From assembly GCA_049316905.1 (NCBI GenBank), contig JBMOJH010000046.1:1-26928 (forward strand): 26,928 nucleotides of DNA. Reading direction: 5' to 3'. The DNA comes from CAIPVR01 sp049316905 (GTDB lineage Bacteria; Actinomycetota; Acidimicrobiia; Acidimicrobiales; Microtrichaceae). This document shows, one piece after another, positions 7,600 to 18,019 of the stretch (positions are counted from its first letter, which is position 1; each line of letters starts with the position of its first letter). The notes beneath the pieces were generated by a model. That model saw only the letters and a list, made by a program, of their open reading frames with translations, was not told the origin of the DNA and did no database searches. The translations under genes were made by a program, and so were the position numbers.

Positions 7600-8073
7600 G
7601 TGGCCAGGGACGGATCGGCGAGGGGCACGAGGCGGGACGCGGATGCCGTGCGCGCCGCGGCCCGCCTGGCCAAGGTGGCGGGCACCGCGCTCGGCGGCGC
7701 CGAGCTCACCCTCCCCCAGTACCGCGTGCTCGTCTTCCTCGACCGCGGCGACCGGCCGGCGAGCCAGGTGGCCGGACTCCTCGACGTGACCCCGTCCACG
7801 GTGACCTCGGTGGTGGACGGGCTCACCGCGCGAGGCCTCGTGGAGCGACGGGCGGACCCCGACGACCGTCGCCGGGTCGTGCTCTCCCTCACCGCGGAGG
7901 GCGCACGCCATCTGCAACGCGGCGACGACCTCGTGGGCGAGCGGCTGGGTCGGCTCCTCGACCGGCTCGGCCCCGCGGACGCCGAGACGGTCCGCTCGGG
8001 CCTGGAGCTGCTGAACCACGCCATGGAGGAGTACCTGGCCGAGAAGTTCGGCGATCCGGCCGTCCAGCGGTGA
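7600..8073 (+). CDS. MarR family transcriptional regulator
   Basis: A winged-helix repressor-type protein of about 157 aa. The core LTLPQYRVLVFLDRG, ASQVAGLLDVTPSTVTSVVDGL (recognition helix) and the wing RADPDDRRRVVLSLTAEG are classic MarR. It heads an operon with two ABC half-transporters and an ABC ATPase; its TGA overlaps the first transporter GTG by four bases. It therefore probably represses an exporter and releases DNA on binding a small molecule. Start choice: GTG 7600 sits six bases after a TACGGT box. An ATG at 7570, with a GAGGT ribosome site upstream, is the alternative and would add ten residues, but it lies inside the palindromic operator and upstream of the -10. Confidence 0.9.
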   Translation: MARDGSARGTRRDADAVRAAARLAKVAGTALGGAELTLPQYRVLVFLDRGDRPASQVAGLLDVTPSTVTSVVDGLTARGLVERRADPDDRRRVVLSLTAEGARHLQRGDDLVGERLGRLLDRLGPADAETVRSGLELLNHAMEEYLAEKFGDPAVQR

Positions 8074-9860
8074 CCGACTCGATCGCGGCGGGGCCGGGAC
8101 TGACCGCCGGCCCGCCGGTCCGGGCGGCCGACGGGCTCCGCCTGGGCTGGGTGCGTCGCCTCTGGCCGATCCTGCGGCCGCACCGGCGCTCGGTGGCACT
8201 GTCGTTCGCGATCGCGCTCGTGGCGCTCGCCATCCAGGTGGCGGTCCCGACCCTGGTGGGCACCACCATCGACAAGGCGGTCAGCACCGACGAGGCCCCG
8301 CTCGCGCCGTTCCTGGTGGCGCTCACCGTGCTGGCGCTCGCCCGCGGCGTGCTGGTGGTCGTGTACCGGTTCGGCCTCTACCGGATGGCGTACCGGATCG
8401 AGGTGGACCTGCGGTCCATGCTCTACCGACACCTCAGCGGCATGCCCTTCTCGTTCTTCGACCGGGTGCAGACCGGCCAGCTCCTGAGCCGGGGCCAGAG
8501 CGACGTGCGGGCGGTGCAGCTCTATCTCGCCGTGGCGCCGCTGATCGCCACCTCGGTCATCAGCTTCGCCGTGGCGCTCGTGGTGATGCTCGCGACGAAC
8601 GTCGGCCTCACCATCGCCGCGGTCATCGCCCTGCCCGGCGTGTACGTGGTGGGCGTGGTGCTCCGGAACCGGCTGTTCCCGCTCAGCTGGATCATCCAGG
8701 GCCGCCAGGCCGAGGTCGCCACGGTCGTCGAGGAGTCGGTGGCGGGTGTGCGGGTGGTGCAGAGCTTCGCGGCGGAGGGCGCCCGCATGGACGCCATGGC
8801 GCTCGCGGCGCGGCGGCTGCGGTGGGCCAACGTGGAGCAGGGAATGGTGCGGGCCCGGTGGTCGCCGCTGCTCGAGAACCTGCCGCGGGTGGGCTCGATG
8901 CTCGTGCTCGCCTACGGCGGATGGCTGGTGATCGACGGCCGCCTCGACGTCGGCTCGATCATCGCGTTCAACGCCTACATCGTGCTGCTGCAGGTGCCGT
9001 TCCGGTTCCTCGGGTTCTTCCTGATCCTCGGCCAGCGCGCCCGGGCCTCGGCCGAGCGGATCCTCGAGGTGCTCGACGAGGCCCCCGAGCTCACCGACCC
9101 GGCGGACCCCGTCGACCTGCCCACCCCGCGTGGCCGCCTGGAGCTCCGCGACGTGTGGTTCGGCTACGGCGACGGGCCGGATGTGCTGCGCGGCGTGGAC
9201 CTCGTGGTCGAGCCCGGCGAGACCGTGGCCGTGGTGGGGGCGACCGGCTCGGGCAAGTCCACGCTCGCCCGCCTGCTCTGCCGGTTCTACGACCCGCGGC
9301 GCGGCACCGTCCTCCTCGACGGGGTGCCCGAGCCCGACCTGGCCCTCGGGGCGGTGCGCTCGGCCGTGGTGGTGGTGCCCGACGAGCCGTTCCTCTTCTC
9401 GGTGCCGTTGCGCGACAACCTGGCGTACGGCCGCACCGACGTGGACGACGACGAGTTGCGGGCGGTGGCGGAGGCGGTGGACGCGCACTCGTTCGTGGAG
9501 GACCTCGACGCCGGCTACGACACGGTCGTCGGCGAGCGCGGCTACACGCTCTCGGGCGGGCAGCGCCAGCGAGTCGCCCTCGGGCGGGCACTCGTGGTGG
9601 ATCCCGCGGTGCTCGTCCTCGACGACGCCACCAGCGCGATCGACGTGCAGGTGGAGGCGCGCATCCACCGGGCCCTGCGCGAACGCCGCCACGACCGCAC
9701 CACGGTCCTGATCGCACACCGCCTCTCCACCATCACGCTGGCGGACCGGGTGGTGCTCCTCGACGGCGGCCGCGTCGTGGCCGAGGGGACCCACGCCGAG
9801 CTGCTGGCCCGGGTGCCGCGCTACGGCGAGATCCTCGCCTCCGGGGCGGGTGCCGCGTGA
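8070..9860 (+). CDS. ABC exporter half-transporter, degenerate-ATPase partner
   Basis: A 596-residue type IV (multidrug exporter style) half-transporter with a six-helix membrane domain (about 35-325) and a nucleotide-binding domain (about 355-590). Walker A is GATGSGKST (390-398), the signature is a canonical LSGGQ (494-498) and the H-loop is H550. Two key positions are altered. The Walker B catalytic Glu is Asp (LVLDDATS, D519). The Q-loop Gln is Asp (VVPDEP, D438). This pattern marks the inactive-site partner of heterodimeric exporters. The next gene encodes the complementary half and overlaps by GTGA. The likely role is export of a drug or lipid-like compound under MarR control. The substrate cannot be read from sequence. 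Confidence 0.93.
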   Translation: MTDSIAAGPGLTAGPPVRAADGLRLGWVRRLWPILRPHRRSVALSFAIALVALAIQVAVPTLVGTTIDKAVSTDEAPLAPFLVALTVLALARGVLVVVYRFGLYRMAYRIEVDLRSMLYRHLSGMPFSFFDRVQTGQLLSRGQSDVRAVQLYLAVAPLIATSVISFAVALVVMLATNVGLTIAAVIALPGVYVVGVVLRNRLFPLSWIIQGRQAEVATVVEESVAGVRVVQSFAAEGARMDAMALAARRLRWANVEQGMVRARWSPLLENLPRVGSMLVLAYGGWLVIDGRLDVGSIIAFNAYIVLLQVPFRFLGFFLILGQRARASAERILEVLDEAPELTDPADPVDLPTPRGRLELRDVWFGYGDGPDVLRGVDLVVEPGETVAVVGATGSGKSTLARLLCRFYDPRRGTVLLDGVPEPDLALGAVRSAVVVVPDEPFLFSVPLRDNLAYGRTDVDDDELRAVAEAVDAHSFVEDLDAGYDTVVGERGYTLSGGQRQRVALGRALVVDPAVLVLDDATSAIDVQVEARIHRALRERRHDRTTVLIAHRLSTITLADRVVLLDGGRVVAEGTHAELLARVPRYGEILASGAGAA

Positions 9861-11857
9861 GCTACGGACCGCCGCCCGGGTCGCCCCTCGGCGGACCCAC
9901 CGGCTCGGGGCTGCCCTTCGCCGGGGTGCCGCCGGAGCTCGCCGAACGGGCGGACGAGATCCTCGCCCGCGAGCCCGCCCACGAGCTGCCGCCCGTGGAG
10001 TTCGCCCACTGGCGCGACGACCCCACGCCCTTCTCGCTCCGCACGTTCCTCGCGCCGCACCGCGCGGCCCTGGCCGGGGCGCTCGGCCTGGTGGCCGCCG
10101 AGACCGTCACGCTCCTCGCCGGGCCGCTCCTCGTGCAGGTGGGCGTGGACCGGGGCATCACCGCGGGCGACCTCCGCGTGGTGCTCGTGGTGGCCGGGAT
10201 CTACCTGGCGGTCATCGCGGCGAACGTGCTGCTCGGCCGGGTGCGCGGCGGCTACACGGTGCAGGTGGGCGAGCGGCTGATGGAGCAGCTGCGCCTGCGG
10301 GTGTTCGGCCACCTCGAACGGCTGTCGCTCGACTTCTTCGAGCGGGAGAAGGCCGGCGTGATCATGACCCGCATGACCAGTGACGTGGAGAACCTGAGCG
10401 CGCTGTTCCAGGAGGGTCTGGTCCAGATCGCGGTGCAGGGCATGACCGTGGTGGTCATCGCGGTGCTCATGCTGCTGCTCGACCTGCGCCTCGGGCTCGT
10501 GGTGCTGCTCACGGTGGTGCCGGTGCTGGTGGCCACCTCGGTCTGGTACCGCCGGGCCTCGATCCGTGGCTACGACGAGGTGCGCGACCGCATCTCGGAC
10601 CTCCTCGCCGACCTGCAGGAGGGCCTCGCCGGCGTGCGCACCGTGACCGCGTTCGGCCGGGCCGGGCGCAACGTGGCGCATCACGACGAGCTGGCCGAGG
10701 GCTACTACCGGGCGAACCTCCGCACCGCCCGCCAGGGCGCGGTCTTCGGGGCGGTGGGCGAGACGCTCGGGATCCTCGGACAGGTGGTCATCCTCGGCAT
10801 CGGCGGGCTCATGGTGCGCAACGGCGACCTGAGCCTCGGCCGACTGTTCAGCTTCCTGCTGTACCTCGGCCTGCTGTTCGCCCCGGTGCAGCAGCTCGTG
10901 CAGCTCTACACCACCTACCAGCAGGGCCGGTCGAGCGTCAGCAAGCTCGCCGAGCTGCTGGCGACGCGGCCGTCCGTGGTGGAGGCGCCCGACGCGAGCC
11001 CGCTACCGCCGATCACCGGGCGGATCGAGCTGCGAGACGTGCACTTCGCCTACCGGGTGGCGGTGGACCCGGAGACCGGCACGGCCGAGGGGCCGCTCGC
11101 GGACGGCCCGGGCGACGCCACGGCGTGGGGTCCGGAGGTGCTCGGCGGCCTCGACCTCGAGGTGCGCGCCGGGGAGACCCTCGCGGTGGTGGGGCCGACG
11201 GGTGCGGGGAAGTCGACCGTCGCGAAGCTGGTGGCCCGCTGCTACGACCCCACCGCCGGCGAGGTCCTCATCGACGGCCACGACCTGCGGACCGTCACGA
11301 TCCCGTCGCTGCGCCGCCAGCTCGGGGTGGTTCCGCAGGAGGCGTTCCTCTTCCAGGGCACGGTGCGCGACAACCTGGCCTTCGCCCGCCCCGGGGCCGG
11401 CGACGACGAGATCATGGCGGCGTGCCGGGCCGTGGGGATCGACGACCTCGTCGAGCGGATGCCCGACGGACTCGACACGCCGGTGCACGAGCGCGGCGTG
11501 TCGCTGTCGGCCGGGGAGCGCCAGCTGCTGGGACTCGGTCGGGCCTTCCTCGCCCGACCCCGCGTGCTGGTGCTCGACGAGGCGACCTCCAACCTGGACC
11601 CGGCCGCCGAACGCCGGGTCGAGCGGGCCATGGACGCCCTGCTGGAGGGCCGCACCGCGATCCTGGTGGTCCACCGGTTGGCCACCGCGCGGCGGGCGGA
11701 CCGGATCGCGGTGGTGGACCGGGGCGACGACGGCTCCCCCGCCACGGTCCGGGAGCTCGGCACCCACGACGAGCTCGTGTCGCTCGGCGGCCGCTACGCC
11801 GCCATGTACGCCACGTGGGAACGTCACCTCACCGACGAGGAGCGGGCGGCCTCATGA
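9857..11857 (+). CDS. ABC exporter half-transporter, catalytically competent partner
   Basis: A 666-residue half-transporter with an N-terminal extension of about 60 Pro/Gly-rich then acidic residues, a membrane domain (about 60-365) and an ATPase domain (about 388-650). Walker A is GPTGAGKST (446-454), the Q-loop is Q494, Walker B is VLVLDE with E575, and H606 is the H-loop; all are canonical. The signature motif is degenerate, LSAGE (550-554) instead of LSGGQ. Paired with the preceding subunit this gives one complete ATP site (Walker motifs here, LSGGQ from the partner) and one degenerate site. An insertion of about 26 residues (401-426, rich in Gly, Asp and Glu) sits between the A-loop Tyr and Walker A. 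The gene overlaps both neighbours by four bases. Confidence 0.93.
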   Translation: MSYGPPPGSPLGGPTGSGLPFAGVPPELAERADEILAREPAHELPPVEFAHWRDDPTPFSLRTFLAPHRAALAGALGLVAAETVTLLAGPLLVQVGVDRGITAGDLRVVLVVAGIYLAVIAANVLLGRVRGGYTVQVGERLMEQLRLRVFGHLERLSLDFFEREKAGVIMTRMTSDVENLSALFQEGLVQIAVQGMTVVVIAVLMLLLDLRLGLVVLLTVVPVLVATSVWYRRASIRGYDEVRDRISDLLADLQEGLAGVRTVTAFGRAGRNVAHHDELAEGYYRANLRTARQGAVFGAVGETLGILGQVVILGIGGLMVRNGDLSLGRLFSFLLYLGLLFAPVQQLVQLYTTYQQGRSSVSKLAELLATRPSVVEAPDASPLPPITGRIELRDVHFAYRVAVDPETGTAEGPLADGPGDATAWGPEVLGGLDLEVRAGETLAVVGPTGAGKSTVAKLVARCYDPTAGEVLIDGHDLRTVTIPSLRRQLGVVPQEAFLFQGTVRDNLAFARPGAGDDEIMAACRAVGIDDLVERMPDGLDTPVHERGVSLSAGERQLLGLGRAFLARPRVLVLDEATSNLDPAAERRVERAMDALLEGRTAILVVHRLATARRADRIAVVDRGDDGSPATVRELGTHDELVSLGGRYAAMYATWERHLTDEERAAS

Positions 11858-12678
11858 GCACCGGACCGGACCGATGCGACGAGGCCGTGCTGCGGCTCGA
11901 GGGCGTGGGCCTCACACGCGACGGCCGCGACCTGCTCGACGGCGTCGACTGGGTGCTGCACCCCCGCGAGTTCTGGGTCGTGCTGGGCCCCAACGGGTGC
12001 GGCAAGACCAGCCTGAGCCGCATCGCCACGCTCCACGAGCACCCGAGCCGCGGCCGGGTCGAGCTGCTCGGCGAGACGCTCGGTCGAACCGACGTGCGGC
12101 AGCTGCGCCGGCGCGTGTCGCTCGTCAGCTCCGCGATGGCCGACCTCGTGCGGCCCGCCCTGGCCCCGGTGGACGTGGTGAAGTCCGCGCGCTTCGCCGC
12201 GCTCGAGCCGTGGTGGCACACCTACACACCGGAGGACGAGGCCCGCGCCCGCGCCCTGCTCGACGACCAGGGGGTCGGCCGGCTCGCCGACCGCACGTTC
12301 GGGTCGCTGTCCTCCGGTGAACGCCAGCGCGTGCTGCTGGCCCGCTCACTCATGAACGACCCCGCCCTGGTGGTGCTCGACGAGCCCTCCGCGGGCCTCG
12401 ACCTGCGCGGCCGGGAGGAGCTCGTGGACCGGCTCGACGCCCTGGCCGCGGCCCCCGACGCCCCGACGGTGGTCCTCGTGACCCACCACGTGGAGGAGAT
12501 CCCCGCCGCGGCCACCCACCTCCTCGCGCTCAACGGCGGACGCAACGTGGCGTCGGGACCGCTCCGCCCGACGCTGGACGCCGCGCTGCTGGGCCGCACC
12601 TTCGGGGTCGAGGTGGAGCTGCACGAGCACGACGGCCGGTGGTCCGCCCGCCGCGCGACCCCTCGTCCCGGGAAATAG
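11854..12678 (+). CDS. Stand-alone ABC ATP-binding protein (YlmA-like)
   Basis: A 274-residue soluble ABC ATPase with Walker A GPNGCGKTS, signature LSSGERQR, Walker B LVVLDEPSAGLD and H-loop THH, all intact. It has no membrane segment and no permease gene is adjacent. It resembles YlmA/ModF-type single ATPases rather than an exporter subunit. Its ATG overlaps the stop of the second half-transporter (ATGA), so it is the last gene of the MarR operon. It could energise an unlinked importer, or act as a non-transport ABC protein alongside the exporter. It is not a good ThiQ candidate because it is convergent to, and not co-transcribed with, the thiamine operon. Confidence 0.85.
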   Translation: MSTGPDRCDEAVLRLEGVGLTRDGRDLLDGVDWVLHPREFWVVLGPNGCGKTSLSRIATLHEHPSRGRVELLGETLGRTDVRQLRRRVSLVSSAMADLVRPALAPVDVVKSARFAALEPWWHTYTPEDEARARALLDDQGVGRLADRTFGSLSSGERQRVLLARSLMNDPALVVLDEPSAGLDLRGREELVDRLDALAAAPDAPTVVLVTHHVEEIPAAATHLLALNGGRNVASGPLRPTLDAALLGRTFGVEVELHEHDGRWSARRATPRPGK

Positions 12679-12687
12679 GGGTCCGCA

Positions 12688-12729
12688 ACGCCCGGATCGG
12701 GCGTGCAGCCGCCGGAGATCCGCCGGCGG
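12688..12729. terminator. Two tandem hairpins between convergent genes
   Basis: Between the ABC operon stop (12678) and the glgX stop (12733) lie ACGCCC-5 nt-GGGCGT (12688-12704) and CCGCCGG-7 nt-CCGGCGG (12709-12729). Both are perfect stems usable on either strand. No U-tract follows, as is usual in high-GC actinobacteria. They are probably a bidirectional terminator. Confidence 0.5.
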
Positions 12730-12732
12730 GGC

Positions 12733-14828
<2,096 letters not shown>

Positions 14829-14832
<4 letters not shown>

Positions 14833-15275
14833 CCGGCGGCCTCGACGAGCGCCGCGAGCCGGGGCCGCGACCGTTCGATCTCGTCGGCCAGCACCCGGTC
14901 GAGCAGCGGCACCCACAACCCGCCGCCGTAGTGCAGGTGCATGGTCACCTCGCTCGCCCCCGCCGCGGGGTCGACCCGGACGTCGAGCACCCACGGACTG
15001 TGGGACCGTCCGTCGAGCTCCCGGCGTTCGAAGGTGACCCGGCCGTCGGGGTCGCGCCGGCTGCGGACCATGCGGATCCGCTTCGAGCGGCGCAGCGGCC
15101 CGAGCTGGCCCCGCAGGTCCACGAGCCAGGCCGGCCCCGGATCGCCCGGGTCGCCGTCGACCACCTCCGCCCGGCCGACGATGTCGAGCCAGTCCGGGTA
15201 GGTGCCGAGGTCCTCCACCACGGCCAGCACGGCGGCCACCGGCGCGACGGCACGGAGGGAGGCGGTGACGTCCAC
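14829..15275 (-). CDS. SRPBCC (START/Bet v 1-like) family protein
   Basis: A 148-residue protein with the polyketide-cyclase/START-like pattern: an N-terminal segment (VTASLRAVAPVAAVLAVVEDLGTYPDWL) with the YPDW motif, alternating beta strands in the middle, and a long C-terminal helix (LLDRVLADEIERSRPRLAALVEAAG). Such proteins bind hydrophobic ligands; the ligand is unknown. The GTG has a GAGGGG ribosome site immediately upstream. The gene begins 21 bases after thiP ends and overlaps glgX by GTGA, so it may be transcribed with both. Confidence 0.8.
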
Positions 15276-15296
15276 CCCCTCAGTCTGCCGCGGCGC

Positions 15297-16931
15297 TCAG
15301 AGCCCGAGGCGCACGCCCTCGCCGGGCAGTCGTTCGCCGAGCCGGTCGACCGCGGCGAGCACGAGCCCGCAGAGCAGCACGAGCACGCAGCTCAAGGCCA
15401 TCGCCGGGCCGAAACCCGCCGCACCCGGGCGGCCGAGGAGCCGCTCGATCGCCACGGGGACCGTGGGCCGGTCGGAGCGGGCGAGGAACACCGTGGCGCC
15501 GAACTCGCCGAGGCACGCGACCACGGCGAGCGCGGCGCCCGCTGCCACTGCGCCGCGCACCATCGGCAGCTCGACCGACCACCAGCGACGCCGGGGACCC
15601 GCGCCGAGCACCGCGGCCGCGTCGAGCGCCGCGGCGGGGATCGACCGGAGCGCGGGCATGACCGCGCGCACCACCAGCGGTACCGCCACGAGCGCCTGGG
15701 CGGCCGGGACCAGCCACCACGCCCGGCGCAGGTCCACCGGCGGCCGGCCGACGGCGAGCACCAGGCCGAGGCCGACCGTGGTGGCCGACACCCCGAGCGG
15801 CACCAGGAGCGTGCGGTCCGAGAATCCGCCGGGGCGGCGGGCCGCCACCGCCGCGGCGGGCACCGCCACCAGGACCGCCACCACCGCGGCGAACCCCGCG
15901 CTGAGGAGCGACACGAGCACGGCATCGACCGGTCGCACCGCGAGCCCGGTGCCCGCCGTGACGGAACCGAGGGAGGACCAGTTGGCCGCGCCCCTCCCGC
16001 CGCCCGGCTCGCGGAGCGACCGGTCGAGCAGTGCCACGAGCGGCGCGCCGGACACCAGGGCGACCGCGAGCACCGCCCCCGCCACGCCGGCCCACTGCCG
16101 GAACCCCGACGGCCGGGCCCGCGGCCGCGGCGCGGACGTGCGGCCACCGCCCGCTCCCCGCTCGCCGCGGGTGACCCGGGCGTGCAGTCCCAGCGCGGCC
16201 ACGACCGCCAGGACCTGCAGACCGGCGAGCACCGCGGCGCCGGACAGGTCGAACTGCTGCGTGGCCCGCACCCAGATCTCGACCTCCAGGGTGCTGACCG
16301 CGCCGCCGCCGAGGACCACGAGCACGCCGAAGCTGGTCAGGCAGAAGAGGAACACGACCACCGCCGCACCCGCCACGGCGGGTGCGAGCGAGGGCAGCAC
16401 CACGCGACGCACGGCGGCCCCGGGCGACGCGCCGAGGGTACGCGCGGCGAGCTCCGGGCCGGCGGGGAGCGCCGCCACCGCCGCGCCCACCACCAGGACC
16501 ACCACGGCCAGGTTGAAGCAGAGGTGGGCGGCGAGCACCGCGAACCACGTGCCGCGGAGGTCCGCCACCCCCGAGGGGCCGAGCAGCGCGGCGAACGCCG
16601 CACCCACCACCACCGACGGCAGCACGAACGGCATGAGGGCGACCGTGCGCACCACGCGCCGCCCGGGGAAGCGGCGTCGGGCCAGGACCCACGCCACCGG
16701 CAGCCCCACCGCGAGCGTGAGCGCGGTGGATGCCGCGGCCTGCCCCACCGTCACCGCGACCAGGCGCCACGTGCGGCCGGACCCGAGCATCCGCGCCAGC
16801 GCGTCGGTCGAGAGCGACCCGTCCGGGACCACCGCGTGCCACAGCACGGCGAGCACGGGTACGGCCACCGCGAACCCGACCGCGAGGACCGCGAGCCGCC
16901 CGCCCGGGCGCCGCGACGCCGCCGCGCTCAC
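15297..16931 (-). CDS. thiP: Thiamine/TPP ABC transporter permease
   Basis: A 544-residue permease with about 12 membrane helices made of two fused binding-protein-dependent transport domains. It matches ThiP in length (E. coli 536 aa). The two EAA-type coupling loops are visible as LGASPGAAVRRVVLPSLAPA and LGAGPRRRWWSVELPMVRGA. The GTG overlaps the thiB stop by four bases (GTGA), so the genes are co-translated. FbpB-type iron permeases have the same architecture. The thiamine call rests on the ThiB-like partner, the pyrophosphokinase gene and the TPP riboswitch. No ATPase (ThiQ) gene is adjacent. Confidence 0.88.
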   Translation of the reverse strand: MSAAASRRPGGRLAVLAVGFAVAVPVLAVLWHAVVPDGSLSTDALARMLGSGRTWRLVAVTVGQAAASTALTLAVGLPVAWVLARRRFPGRRVVRTVALMPFVLPSVVVGAAFAALLGPSGVADLRGTWFAVLAAHLCFNLAVVVLVVGAAVAALPAGPELAARTLGASPGAAVRRVVLPSLAPAVAGAAVVVFLFCLTSFGVLVVLGGGAVSTLEVEIWVRATQQFDLSGAAVLAGLQVLAVVAALGLHARVTRGERGAGGGRTSAPRPRARPSGFRQWAGVAGAVLAVALVSGAPLVALLDRSLREPGGGRGAANWSSLGSVTAGTGLAVRPVDAVLVSLLSAGFAAVVAVLVAVPAAAVAARRPGGFSDRTLLVPLGVSATTVGLGLVLAVGRPPVDLRRAWWLVPAAQALVAVPLVVRAVMPALRSIPAAALDAAAVLGAGPRRRWWSVELPMVRGAVAAGAALAVVACLGEFGATVFLARSDRPTVPVAIERLLGRPGAAGFGPAMALSCVLVLLCGLVLAAVDRLGERLPGEGVRLGL

Positions 16932-18019
16932 TCCATGATCGAGCGCCACTGCTCCACCCAGGCGTCCCGCTCGGCGGCGATGCGCGCCGCCGGCACGGTC
17001 AGGGGCTCGGCGGGGCGTGCCGCCCACTTCGTGAACTCCTCGGGGAGCGGCGTGCCGGGCACGGCCGGGAACACGAAGTTGTTGAGGGGCAGCTCCGACT
17101 GCCACTCGGGCGACAGCATGAACGACACCAGCTGCTTCCCCAGCTCTTCGTTCGGTGCACCCTTCAGCACGCCGGCGTACTCCACCTGCGACACGCACGT
17201 GTCGGTGAGCACCACGGAGCGGGGCTCGGTGACCTTGCCCTCGGAGAACACCACCTCGGCCGGCGGGCTCGACGCGTACGACACCACGAGCGGCCGGTCC
17301 CCGCCGCTGACCGTGTAGTCGGTGTTCCACGCGTCGCCCCAGCTCGGGCGGATCTTCACGCCGTTCGCCCGAAGCTGCTCCCAGTAGCGGGACCACGCGT
17401 CCTCGCCGGAGTTCGCGACGGTGCCCACGAGGAACGCCAGCCCCGGCGAGGACGTGACCGGACTGGGGGTCACGAGCAGGTCCTTGTACCGGGGATCGGC
17501 GAGGTCGGCGAAGGTGCGGGGCGGCTCGATCCCCTTCTCCCGGAACCACTGCGAGTCGGCGTTCACGCACACGTCACCGGTGTCGATCGGTGTGAGGAGC
17601 CGGCCGGGCTCACCCGTGAGCTTCAGGGCGTCCGGCACGTCCGCCGCCTCCTTCGGGGTGAACGGCACGAGGAGATCCTCGGCGGTGACCCGCCCGGCGA
17701 GGGTGTTGTCCACCCCGAAGATCACGTCGCCCTCGGGGGCGCCGGCCGACAGCAGGGCCTTCGACAGCATCGCCCCGGCGTCGCCCGCGGCGCGCACCTC
17801 GATCTCCGCGCCGGTGGCCTTCTCGAATGCCGCCGCGGCCTTCTCCGGGAGCGCGAACGAGTCGTAGGTCACGAGGGTGACCTTCTTCGGCGACGACCCG
17901 CCGGCCGACGACGACGTGCCCGTGCCCTCGTCGCTCGTGCAGCCGACCACGGCGGTGAGCATCGCCAGAGCAGCGGCCGCGGCGACGACCGCCCTGCGGC
18001 GGTGGGAGTGGGTGCTCAT
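16928..18019 (-). CDS. thiB: Thiamine-binding lipoprotein of an ABC transporter
   Basis: A 363-residue extracellular binding protein. The signal peptide has a basic start (HSHRRR), a hydrophobic core and a lipobox ending VVGC, so C27 is the predicted lipidated residue. The mature part matches ThiB landmarks: VTYDSFA, VIFGVDNTLAG, SPGLAFL, VSYASSPPAE and the final AERDAWVEQWR segment, corresponding to the C-terminal helix of E. coli ThiB. It overlaps the thiamine pyrophosphokinase stop by ATGA and thiP by GTGA. It would capture thiamine or its phosphates outside the membrane. Confidence 0.92.
   Translation of the reverse strand: MSTHSHRRRAVVAAAAALAMLTAVVGCTSDEGTGTSSSAGGSSPKKVTLVTYDSFALPEKAAAAFEKATGAEIEVRAAGDAGAMLSKALLSAGAPEGDVIFGVDNTLAGRVTAEDLLVPFTPKEAADVPDALKLTGEPGRLLTPIDTGDVCVNADSQWFREKGIEPPRTFADLADPRYKDLLVTPSPVTSSPGLAFLVGTVANSGEDAWSRYWEQLRANGVKIRPSWGDAWNTDYTVSGGDRPLVVSYASSPPAEVVFSEGKVTEPRSVVLTDTCVSQVEYAGVLKGAPNEELGKQLVSFMLSPEWQSELPLNNFVFPAVPGTPLPEEFTKWAARPAEPLTVPAARIAAERDAWVEQWRSIME

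Noticed and set aside
7587..9794. 735-residue open frame on the minus strand, opposite the MarR and ABC genes
   Set aside because: Rich in His, Arg and Glu, without motifs, and fully overlapped by clear MarR and ABC genes.
11854..12678. Stand-alone ABC ATPase as the missing ThiQ
   Set aside because: It lies in a different, convergent operon behind the exporter and resembles YlmA/ModF-type ATPases rather than ThiQ.
14931..17318. 795-residue His/Arg-rich open frame on the plus strand
   Set aside because: Its repetitive composition only mirrors the Ala/Val/Leu-rich membrane helices of thiP on the other strand.
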